The notes below the pieces were generated by a model, which was not told the origin of the DNA, searched no databases, and worked only from the letters and a program-made list of their open reading frames with translations. From contig NC_063177.1 in the NCBI RefSeq assembly GCF_023159225.1, positions 16,020,673 through 16,084,672 of the forward strand: DNA of 64,000 nt, read 5' to 3'. Both the position numbers and the translations under genes were made by a program. This document shows, one piece after another, positions 55,158 to 64,000 of the stretch. The DNA comes from Perognathus longimembris pacificus (lineage: Eukaryota; Chordata; Mammalia; Rodentia; Heteromyidae). Position 1 is the stretch's first letter. Each line of letters starts with the position of its first letter.

Positions 55158-55683
55158 TCTCTGCTCGTAGTGGGCGGGGTCAGCCGGCGCGCGACCCGCC
55201 CCTCCCTCCGTGAGGCGCCGCGGCCCTTCGGGCGGGGGCTCCGGTCCGGGCTTTGGCTGCGGCCCCGGTGTAGTAGCGGGGGCGGCGGCCGGGGGCAGCG
55301 CGGCTCCTTCCCTTGTTGTGTGTGTCGGTGCCTCCTCGCCATCTTGTTGCAAAGCCCTTTCTTGTCGGCGGGACTCCCGGGGGCCGCGGGGCGGGAGGCA
55401 TCAGAAGGGAGGAAAAGAGGGAGGGAAAGAAGGGAGGTAGTGCCGCCTCTTTTTTGGCATCTATTTTTTTTGCATTTATTTTTATCTTTTTGCAAATAAT
55501 TTGGGAGACATTGATTTTTTCTATCCGTGCTCCCCCGTTCTTTCCTGAGGAGTGCGCTGCTCCGCCCATCCCTGTCGCCCCCCGGAGGTGATCCCTCCCT
55601 CCTGCCCGCCCGCCAGCCTGACCTGTGCCTGGCTCGCGGGCCGCAGCCTCGGCCCCGGCGCGCCCCCGGCTGCTCTCGGCGCG

Positions 55684-55756
55684 ATGAGCATCGAGACGCT
55701 ACTGGAGGCGGCCCGCTTCCTGGAATGGCAAGCTCAGCAACAACAGAGAGCACGTG
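55684..55756 (+). CDS. MNT: MNT coding exon 1 (SIN3-interaction domain)
   Basis: ATG at 55684; the exon ends in phase 1 at CACGTG|GTGAGC, so the last six exon bases are themselves a CACGTG. Confidence 0.96.
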
Positions 55757-57140
55757 GTGAGCGGCCGGGCTGGGCCCCTGGGGCACCGGGTAAGGGGAGG
55801 CGAGTGACCCTGGTCCCTGAACCCACGCGAAGCCGCAAGCAGGGCCCCCTCTTCGGTGGCCGTGCATAGCTTCCCCCCAAGAGCTGCCGCCCAGGAAGAA
55901 TGATGTGGGCAGTGAAAATAATTAATGAATTCATTAACATGCAGCAAAGGACCTGGTTCATTCGGGCACCACCCTAGTCGCCTGGCACCCCGGTACACTT
56001 TCCGTGGGGGGCTCCCTTTCGCGTGGGCCGGCGGCACCCAGGGTAGCATTGAGGATGTGTGAGCCGGGGGTTGAGGTAAGGGCTGATGTCGCGTGGGGGT
56101 GGCAGACCCGCGTGTGCGTGCGTGCATGGAGATGTGTAATGGGATCCACGGAGAGCAGATGAACGGACGTGTACACGGATGTGTGTACAGCACACGAGTG
56201 GGCGTGTGTGTAAGGGGTGGGGGTGGGGATTACTCTACTCGGAGCTGCTCTCCGGCTTTCCTGGTCCCGGCAGGAGGGTGCGGGGGGCGGGGGGGACACT
56301 CCCGGCAGATCTACGCGCCGCTCGGGGCGGAGGCGGCCTTTGCAGAATGAAATGACATCGCGTGTCTTATGATCCTAGCCAGCCCCGCCTGACCCCGCCT
56401 CCCAGAGCTGGGCTGGGTCCCGCGTCCGGGGTTTGAGTGAAAGGCGGGCTGATTGAGCGTGTCCGCAAATGCCCCACGAGCTGTGGGGGCAGTTCCTGGG
56501 CCCCTTCGCGCCACCCGGCTTTAGCCGGTGTGGAATGTGGCGTGTCTACGCGTTCCAAACCCGCTCTCGGCTGGAATGTTGCGTGTGCCTGCGTCCCAAG
56601 CCCGTTGGTTACACCGGGCGGTGACGTGGATGGGCCCCGCCCCCGACCACGTGCACGGGGGACACTCCCGCTGGGGACGGCGGGGCCGGCCCCTCCTCCC
56701 CGCCTAGCTCTCGGCCGGGGGCGGGGCCTGGGCGGGGCCGGCCAGAACCCTCGCGCCGGGTTGGGCCCTGGGTCGGGCCGCTGGGCTTCTCTCGGGGAGG
56801 GAGCCTTTGCCCTGGAAAGGAGGAGCGGAACTCACCCCTCGATTCTCGCCCGTATTTGCTCTTGAGGCGAGGGAAATGTTCAGAATCTCTGAGTGACAAG
56901 ACACTTAGGACTTAGATTTCCCCACCTACCCCCCAAATCCTTCTCCCTAGTCCCTCGTGGCCCTGCACCGGCTGGAATGATCCGGACTGAAAAGGGATAA
57001 ACGTCGGCGTTTCCTCCTTAGAGAAGAGAGACTAGGATTTTATGATCTGCCCCACGCATCCTTGGTGGTGCTGCAGAAATAGGGGCTGAGGAGGGAAGGA
57101 CCGCTCATCTCCACGCTGCCGAGGAGGCTTCAGCCCCCGA

Positions 57141-57196
<56 letters not shown>

Positions 57197-60100
57197 TCTC
57201 AGGGACTCCGTGCCTTCCTAGACCCCCTAGGACCCCTGGGCCGGCGGGTTGTGGTGGCGAGTGCTTCGCCCTCCTTTCCGTTCTCTCTGCCTATTGTTGC
57301 TTCAATGATGAGTCATGCAGGAGGTAGTAGTGTGTGTTGTGTGTGCGCGTGTGTGCGCGTGTGTGCGCGCGCGCAGGCAGCTTACGCCGGCGCCGGAGGG
57401 GGGGCGGTAGCCAGCCAGGGGCGGGGAGCTAAGGGTCCGCAGGCCTAGTCCAATCGGACTGGCCTCTTCAAGGTCAAGAGTCACTAGAGATGTGCCACAC
57501 TCAAGTGTTTGGGTTTTGCAGGACTGGTGGGTTGGGACATCAGCCTACACGTCCCTCCACCCTTTTTTTTGGGGGGGGGGGGTCCCAGAGCTGGGTGAGG
57601 CAATGGGCGATGCACTAGCCAGAATGTCCTAGCCGTAGGGGGAGGACTGAGCACCAGGTCTGGAGATGCTAAGTTCCCTCCTGCCACTGTCAACACAATG
57701 CCAATCGGGAGTGTCAATCTGTGTCACTATGAGGCACCAAGAGGTGTGCTCGAGGTGAGCAGGACTGACCTGCTCTTGCCTCCAGGGTGCCCTCATTTCA
57801 CCCTCATCTTGATTGAAGGATGGCCATATGGGGAAATGGAGAAGACCCTCCCCCCCACCTCATTCCTTCCACTCCTGCCCAGTTAAGCCCAGGGCTGGTC
57901 AGTTAGATGGAGGTGGGTGACATACGCTGCTTTGCAGGCAAAGGAATAGTTCTAAGAAGTTGTAGAGTCCTGCCCCTCCTCCAGGTGGTGAGAACTGGGG
58001 GTTAGCCAAGTTAGCTACTGGGTCACAGCTTCTTGATGCTGAATCAGGGAGTCTTAGGGGATGGATGGTGCTAAAAAGCCAAATCTGTTCCAAGAAAACA
58101 TGCATCTAGAGTTGGTCTCAGCAGTTTAACCTCCAGAGTTCACTTTCTTCTTCTTAAGGTTCTGTCCTCTAGAGCAGCAAGAATGTGAGAGAAGAGGGTG
58201 GGATGTGAATCTGATGACCAGCTCTGAACAGAGATCCTCCTGTCCATTCCTCCTGCAACCTCAAGGGCAGGTTTTCTGGCCTAGACCAGACAGTTGGCTA
58301 ACATGCTGGATGGACCTGAGGAAGGGTGCACACAGGAGCCTGTGTGAGAGAAGAGGAAAGGAAGGGCAAGGCCTTCCTGTGTTCTGCAGGGTGGCTTAAT
58401 TTGGTCTTCCCTGGGGTTAATTTGGGCTCTTCTCCCTTGATTGGAGGATACTAGCCAGAGTATCCAGAGACTCCTGTCCATGTCCCACCCTAGATCTGCT
58501 TTGTATGCTAAGCTCTCTAGTAGTCTGTTGGAGAAAACTGGTGTGCACATTTGTGGATCCCCTTAACCTGGAGCTCTGTGCCTGCTAAGTCCCTAGGCCC
58601 CTCTAGCTTAAAAAGATTGCAGGTAGCACTCCTACAGTCTTGCTCTCTGGGCCTTAGGCTCTGGATTATCCCAAAGGGTGGGGATAAGTTCCTTGGGGGC
58701 AGGGGCAGCACCTGGGTAAGGCCTAGGGGAGATAAGTATGCATATATGTGGGTGAGAGGAAGTACACCTGTGGGTGCAGAACCCTTGAACTCTGTAGATT
58801 GTTCTTGAGGAAGGTCATAGCACCTGTGTATTTGGCCCTTCAGTGCCCTGGAGAGGGTGTCTTTGTGTAGGAAATGAGTGGCTGGGGACAGGAAGGATTG
58901 GTGACTGGTTCTGGCCTGGGGCAGCCTCCCTCCCTCCAGTCAGAGTTGCTCATGCTAGGCCAGGTGTGATGGACCTTTGCCATTCACCAGGTCCTTCCCC
59001 GCACCTGGGAGGCTTGTCTTCTTGGCTCTGGAAGAGGGGAAGGGAGGAGCAAAGGAGGTTGCCATCTCCTAGGGGAGCTTTGACTTGCTTTAAAATACAG
59101 GATTTGACTAGGTTCCCAGGACCCCTGGCCTTGGGGCCCTGTCTGTCTGCCCACGGACAGTGGGGCACTTGCTCCTAGGCTAATGGATATTTGGCTTTGA
59201 GGTTAAAGAAATGGAGATAGGGACTGTGTTAGGCCCTGAGCTGAAGGGCCTTATCTTGCCAGGCCTAGCCTGCTAGAATATAAGTCTGGAGCTGGAACTC
59301 AACAAGGCTTCTTTGCCAGTGTGGTTTGTAGGACACTGGAGCAGAAGGAACAGGTTTTCTCTAGGGCTGTAATCTAAGCCAGGGCAGGTGGGGAGAGGCC
59401 TGGAAAAGCAAGGCCTCCCCACATTGGAGCAGGCCTGCCCAGCTTGGCAGCTTAGCTTTCTGAAAGGCAGGGATGATCAGAAGAGGCCCTCTGAGTGGCA
59501 GCCCTGAGCTCTGGCTGCTGGGAAACCACTGAGCGCTTCGCTCTGAATACTTCCCCTCTGCTTCCTCCTTGGGCTTCTTCCCTGTGGGCAGGGCCAGCAG
59601 CTGGCCTGGGGCCTCAGAGCCAGTAACACTTGTGGAGGTTGTTCTGCTCTGTCCTAAGGAGGACTTAGCCCCCAACTCACATGGCCAATTTGGGCATGTC
59701 CACTCAGTGCTGTGTCCGCTCATTCACAGAGTGGTGAGTGCAGCAGGCGCAAGGGGCTGGTTGTCCAGTTCCTGCTTGTCTTGAGGCAGTGCAGCCCTGT
59801 AGCCAGGGCTGGGAAAGGACAGGGCAGAGAAGGCAAAGAGACACCCTGCTCCTTCTGTCCTCTGTCAGCTCCTGAGCAGGCCTCACCATCCTGCTTGGCT
59901 TTCAGCAGAGGAATTGAAGTGGCCAGTGAAGGTGGCCTGAGCCCATGGCGCTTCTCTCCTTCTACTAAAGAACCCAGCCTACCTTTCCTTCTGCCTCTTA
60001 CCTTTCTAGTTTGTGCTGCTGCTGCTGGTGCAGACAGGAGGGACTGGGAGAAATGATTCCTAACACAAGGGGCAAGTGTGTTCATAAGTGGTCTCTTTGG

Positions 60101-62111
60101 AAAACAGAGGCCTGAGACCTAGTCTGGGAGTTTAGAAGTCCAGAAACGTGTCTCATCAAGGTGATATCCCTGCCCTACCTGTGACTTGGAGCCCTTGTGC
60201 AGAGGGATATGAGCGTATGTTAGTCCATATTGACATGGAAAGTACCAGGCATCTGGCTAGGTGTTAGACTTGCTGTGTGACCTGACCTGTCTGTGTTCAC
60301 TTACTGCATCTGTGAAGTGGAAAGGGCTTCTCTGTACTTACCACATCTGTGAAATAAAGGTACTGCCTGCCCTGTAACAGGTGCTTTGTAAGTGCCGTGA
60401 AAGGCTTCCTCCGTTCTTCTATGGGGGCGGGCCTCTTCCCAGCTCTCTGACCTCATCTTGCCCTCTTGGGCACTGGCTGATCACTTGCCTACTCACTCAA
60501 GCTTCAGGCTGCCAGGCCTAAAGCAGCACCCTCACAGCTTCTAGTTACCTTTCCTGCAGCCTAGGCAGGAGTGTCATGGAGCACTGACTGGGTGAAGCAG
60601 CACCCAAAGTCATCAGCCCCGCTGACACTCCCTCCCATGTGTTCTTTCTCTGCATAGAGGAGCAGGAGCGGCTTCGCCTGGAACGGGAGCGGGAGCGGGA
60701 GCAGGAACAGAAGAAGGCCAGTAGCCTGGCCAGGCTAGCACATGCCCTGCCTGTGGAAGAACCCCGCATTGAGGCACCCCCGCTGCCCTTGTCCCCACCA
60801 GCTCCCCCACCAGCACCTCCACCTCCACTTGCCACTCCCACTCCACTGACTGTCATTCCTATTCCTGTAGTGACCAACTCTGCCCAGCCACTGCCCCCAC
60901 TACCCCCTGCTGCCCAGCCTCTGCCCCTGGCACCTCGTCAACCAGCCCTGGTCAGCACTCCTGGACTCAGTATTAAGGAGCCTGCCCCATTGCCTACGAG
61001 GCCACAAGTACACACCCCTGCTCCTGGACTGCCAGACTCCAAGACCACTGTGGCCCCTACTGGCAGCCCCAAGCCTTTGCAGCCCCTCCCCACACCCATC
61101 CTGACCATAGCACCCCACCCTGGAGTACAGCCTCAGCTGGCCCCTCAGCAGCCACCCCCACCCACACTTGGGACTCTAAAGTTGGCACCAGCTGAAGAAG
61201 CCAAATCCAGTGAACAGAAGAAGAGGCCTGGGGGGTGAGTCGGGAGTGGGGCCGGTGGGATGGAGAGAACTGTCTGGCACCTGGGCTGTGTGTGCAAGAG
61301 AAGGTATCCTCACCAGCATGTCCTACCCAACTTAGAAATACCTCCTGTACAGACCAGACACGGTTTTCACTCTGCTTTTTCTGTCCTGAGAATGAATGGC
61401 CATCGCCTTCTTGTTCTCAGACCCTCTCCAATGCCATAACCCAGGGGCTTCTGCCACTTCCAGGCCTTTGGGAATGGGCCAGGGTCAACTGGCTGCTGAG
61501 CCCCAGCATCTCAGCTGTCTGTCTCAACAGTTGACCCGGGAGAGATGGAGGGTTACAGGGCGGGCGTGTGGATTGAAGAGCATAGTTACGCCCTGGGTAG
61601 ATACAGGTTCTGCATAGGGCCGGGCATGTGGATTGAAGAGCATAGTTAGGCCCTGGGGAGATACAGGTTCTGCATAGGGCAAACACTTTCCATTGCCCAT
61701 TGCTGCTATTAGAGTGTTGGGGACGAAAAAGCCTGTGTCATTTGGGGGTGGCAGCCGGGCTAGGGAAGGCAGCCTATTCAAGGCCCTTCCTGAGCCTCCT
61801 GTCTGTCTGGGTTTCAGGATCGGGACCAGAGAAGTCCACAACAAATTGGAGAAAAACAGGTGTGCGCGCGTGCGTGTGTGACTCGGCCCCAGCCCCGCCC
61901 TCTCCTGGGATTCGCCCACCCTGGGTTCTCCCCCCCCCCCCCACTCCTCCCCAGCCCCGGGCGCTGGCTGACCCGAGCTCGCTCCCTCTCCTCCCTCAGG
62001 AGGGCCCATCTGAAGGAGTGCTTCGAGACCCTGAAGCGCAACATCCCCAATGTGGACGACAAGAAGACCTCGAATCTGAGTGTGCTGCGGACGGCGCTGC
62101 GGTACATCCAG
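55684..62111 (+). CDS. MNT: MNT, MAX-binding bHLH-leucine-zipper repressor (first four coding exons, partial)
   Basis: 55684-55756, 60658-61234, 61818-61859 and 62000-62111 join in frame to 268 codons with GT-AG introns. Residues 1-24 (MSIETLLEAARFLEWQAQQQ...) are the amphipathic SIN3-interaction domain that recruits the SIN3-HDAC corepressor. Residues 25-217 are an acidic/basic stretch and a proline-rich region. The bHLH starts at about 221, with H224, E228 and R232 set to read CACGTG. Helix 2 begins at LSVLRTALRYIQ and continues in exon 5, beyond the window with the leucine zipper and C-terminus. From family knowledge, MNT-MAX dimers repress MYC targets in the nucleus. The ATG is the first in the predicted transcript. 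The reading is intact as far as it goes. Confidence 0.97.
55751..55756. promoter_or_regulatory. CACGTG E-box 3, at the exon 1 donor
   Basis: The palindrome encodes the codons around A23-R24 and abuts the splice donor. Confidence 0.5.
56270..56870. promoter_or_regulatory. CpG-rich segment in MNT intron 1
   Basis: A second GC/CpG-dense block with G-runs (56277-56296) and a CACGTG at 56648-56653. Confidence 0.6.
56648..56653. promoter_or_regulatory. CACGTG E-box 4, intron 1
   Basis: CCACGTGCAC context within GC-rich sequence. Confidence 0.5.
57144..57192. repeat. (TG)n microsatellite
   Basis: About 24 TG units. A second GTGC/GC-rich alternating stretch lies at about 57331-57376. Confidence 0.97.
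57200..60657. other. MNT intron 1, mostly free of SINEs
   Basis: I see only a T8G12-like homopolymer junction at about 57562-57582 and a MIR remnant at about 60275-60410. In contrast to METTL16, no IDL-Geo or B1-Geo copy is visible here. Confidence 0.6.
60658..61234 (+). CDS. MNT: MNT coding exon 2 (proline-rich region)
   Basis: Acceptor CTCTGCATAG, donor GTGAGT. It encodes EEQERLRLERERE, then a long proline-rich repressor segment, ending at KKRPGG just before the bHLH. Confidence 0.97.
61558..61681. repeat. Tandem duplication, 60-bp unit
   Basis: Two adjacent copies offset by exactly 60 bases, 'gtggattgaagagcatagtt' at 61568 and 61628, with only a few differences. Confidence 0.93.
61818..61859 (+). 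CDS. MNT: MNT coding exon 3 (start of the basic region)
   Basis: A 42-base micro-exon, acceptor GGGTTTCAG, encoding IGTREVHNKLEKN. The donor AACAG|GTGTGC opens into a GT/GC-alternating run. Confidence 0.96.
62000..62111 (+). CDS. MNT: MNT coding exon 4 (bHLH helix 1, loop, helix 2 start)
   Basis: Acceptor CTCCCTCAG, donor GTATGG. It encodes RAHLKECFETLKRNIP, the loop NVDDKKTSN and LSVLRTALRYIQ. Confidence 0.97.
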
Positions 62112-62243
62112 GTATGGGGGAGGGAAGCCGGGCCGGGCGGTGCCGCGCCAGGCCGCAGCGCCAGCTTCCTGCTCCGCAGCCCGCCCCGCCCTCCCGCGCT
62201 CGCCGGCTCCCCCGCCCGCCTCCACGCGGACGCTGAGCACATG

Positions 62244-62265
62244 GCCCCGCTGACGTCAGCGGGGC
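62244..62265. promoter_or_regulatory. 22-bp perfect palindrome around a CRE
   Basis: TGACGTCA (62251-62258) is extended on both sides by GCCCCGC and its exact complement GCGGGGC. The full cAMP-response element sits in the intron 4 CpG island. Confidence 0.8.
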
Positions 62266-63480
62266 TCCCAGCCCGGGAGGGGAGCCGGCGGTGGGCGAGG
62301 GCGCGTGCGCGGGAGGGAGGGAGGGCGGCGCGGCGCGGCGCGCTCCTCTCCCGCGCGGCGTCTGCGGCCCCGGGCTGCGCCGCTGGCTCGCTGGGCGAGT
62401 GTGAGCACACCGCGCGTGACTGGGGCGACCGGGCCTGGCGTCGCTCCGCCCTCCTTGACGGCGGGAGTGGCCCGCGCGACCGTCGCTAGTGGCAATAAGT
62501 GGGACAGGAAGGTGGGGGAACTCCTGGGCGGAACCTCCCTCCGCTCGGCGGCGGTCCGCGAGGCTTAAGATCCTCTCGGTGTGGCGTACGCGCGGAGAGG
62601 CCGCGACTTGAAAAGGCTAATGCGGCGATCTGAGAGACAAACAGTCCTGGGCTCTTGAAGAAAAAAAAAAATGAGACTTCCACCCGTGTTGGGGGAACCA
62701 AAGAGGTGGTTGTTCTTTTTCTTTTAATCTTGTAGGGAACCCTCTTGGCTGCAGGTCCCCTCCCCTGGGCACGGGCGCCCCCCTGCAGCCGTGGGGAGCT
62801 AGCCGGTAGGGCAGTTGCCATGACGGCCTGGAGTTCTGGTTTCCTTGGAAACGGTCTGCGGGCTCGGCGTGCCCGAGAGGCGGGGGATGGGCGCGCGGCC
62901 GCGCGCGGCTGCCTCCTCGAGGCGGCCGTTGGGAGGGATGGGCGGGGCCTCGGGCTCCGGGCCGCGCGGGCGGGTGACGCCCCGGGGTCTCCCTGTGGGC
63001 CCCTTTGGGAAGCTTTCAGAGGGGGAGAGGATAGACGCCCACTTGGCCGGCCCCCCCTCGGCTCCCCTGTGGGGGGGGGCACAGTCCTGAAGCCGCCCGA
63101 GCCTGACTTGCTGGGAGAACCCGGCGCTGCTGCGTCTTTTCCCCACCCGCCCGCTCTCCCCTCCCCGCCGGCACACTCGCGCCTTTCCACCCGCCCTACC
63201 TTGCGAGGGGGAGGGACTGGCCGCTTTCCCGGTCGCTTCCCGGCAGCCAGGAGGGGGCAGGGCTAGCATCGTTGATTGGCTGGGCCAGACTTGGGGCGGG
63301 GCTCCTGGGCGCGCGGAGGGAGGGTGCGGCTGGCGGAGTGACGCAGCAAAGCCCGTCCGCGTGGGTGAGCGCGTGCTCCGAAGAGGCGGGGCCCCTTGCG
63401 GCTGGGTGGAGGGGCTAGCCGCGGGGCGCGGGAGGGGCTCCTGGTTACCCGGGGGCGGGGGGAGGGGGGGGAGCAGTTGA

Positions 63481-64000
63481 AGGTCAGATAGCTTACCAAC
63501 GGGATTTTTTATTTTTTTGCAGAATTTAAGCCTGTAATTTAGGGTATAATTTGTCTTTAGCCAAGTGGCCTCTTGACAAATTCCTGTTGCTAGGCTGTGA
63601 TATTTTCTTCAGTATGGTGAAGTTGAAAAAGTTGTAGTACCGAGGAGAGGTTTTGAAAAATTGAGATTATTCATGCAAATAACCCCAGGCACTGTAAAGG
63701 TTACTGTTATTAAGGATTGTTGCCGAGTAAAGGAGGGACTGCTAAGTTCCCCTATAGATGCATACTTGGGGAGTCTTGCCTAATAAGTGTACTTGGAAGT
63801 AATTCAGAGACTCAGAAGCAGCAGAAGGAAGCTCCTTAGGCTCCTGGCCGGACTGACTAGGAAGTGGGAAGGATCTGGGCAAGTTGTTGCTGAGACCTCC
63901 TGGATACTCTAGAGGCAGTCTCAGATAGTGTTGGAGCTTCAGAAGTAAGAGAGGTGTGGCAGTAAAGAAAAAGACATGGAGCCAGTGGCTCAATAATCCT
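63481..64000. other. MNT intron 4, outside the CpG island
   Basis: Ordinary AT-balanced intron; I see no repeat or exon. Confidence 0.5.

Larger units (their letters stand above)
54640..55800 (+). promoter_or_regulatory. MNT: MNT CpG-island promoter
   Basis: The stretch is GC-rich and dense in CpG, with several GGGCGG boxes, an inverted CCAAT (ATTGG near 54697) and no TATA box near the gene. GCCATCTTG at 55338-55346 is a YY1-type element often found just downstream of start sites, so transcription probably starts near 55.3 kb (inference). No ATG occurs between there and the MNT start codon. Confidence 0.8.
61860..63480. promoter_or_regulatory. Large CpG island over intron 3, exon 4 and intron 4
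   Basis: About 1.6 kb of very GC- and CpG-rich sequence with GC boxes, GCGCGTGCGCG (NRF1-like, 62301-62311) and long G-runs near 63448-63472. It lies 6-8 kb downstream of the main promoter. Confidence 0.7.

Noticed and set aside
54959..55867. 302-codon open reading on the - strand over the MNT promoter and exon 1
   Set aside because: It is antisense to the MNT leader in a CpG island; GC-rich DNA lacks stop codons and the product is low-complexity R/P/G. No family resemblance.
61524..62240. 238-codon - strand open reading over MNT exons 3-4
   Set aside because: It is antisense to verified MNT exons and partly made of the 60-bp duplication; GC-driven artefact.
62486..63190. 234-codon - strand open reading in MNT intron 4
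   Set aside because: CpG-island artefact with R/P/S-rich translation and no recognisable domain.

Overview
The window is nuclear DNA from a mammal, most likely a geomyoid rodent (kangaroo rat, pocket mouse or pocket gopher). Two lines of evidence support this. The two genes are the vertebrate genes METTL16 and MNT, in the same order and relative orientation as on human chromosome 17p13.3. The introns are packed with an ID-like dimeric SINE whose right half matches what I know as the Geo monomer of IDL-Geo, a SINE family described only from Geomyoidea. The species call is inference, because no database could be searched.

Positions 1-40984 hold METTL16 on the + strand from its first coding exon to the stop codon: nine coding exons that splice in frame to 561 codons. 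The non-coding first exon and promoter lie upstream of the window. The introns hold dozens of IDL-Geo and B1-Geo SINEs, several nested in each other, old L1M and MIR remnants, a 5'-truncated rodent L1 with a perfect 14-bp target duplication (27645-28847), and a 3.76-kb gammaretrovirus-like endogenous retrovirus on the - strand (19624-23379). The two LTRs of that provirus look identical. The 3' UTR of METTL16 runs from 40985 to perhaps 43820.

Positions 43.8-54.6 kb are intergenic: more SINEs, MIR and L1 remnants, and one unexplained coding-like but broken stretch on the - strand (53299-53936).

Positions 54.6-64 kb hold the CpG-island promoter and the first four coding exons of MNT (+ strand, 268 codons, through helix 2 of the bHLH domain). 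Exons 5 onward lie beyond the window. The promoter region carries a cluster of CACGTG E-boxes, the site that MNT-MAX itself binds. Intron 4 opens with a second large CpG island that has a 22-bp perfect palindrome centred on a CRE.

The two genes do not form a pathway. METTL16 is an RNA m6A methyltransferase for U6 snRNA and MAT2A mRNA. MNT is a MAX-dependent transcriptional repressor that opposes MYC. I found no new protein-coding system. The most unusual material is in the mobile elements: a young non-autonomous provirus carrying an old SINE and a leader tandem array, a SINE-into-SINE insertion hotspot, and one target site used twice in succession.
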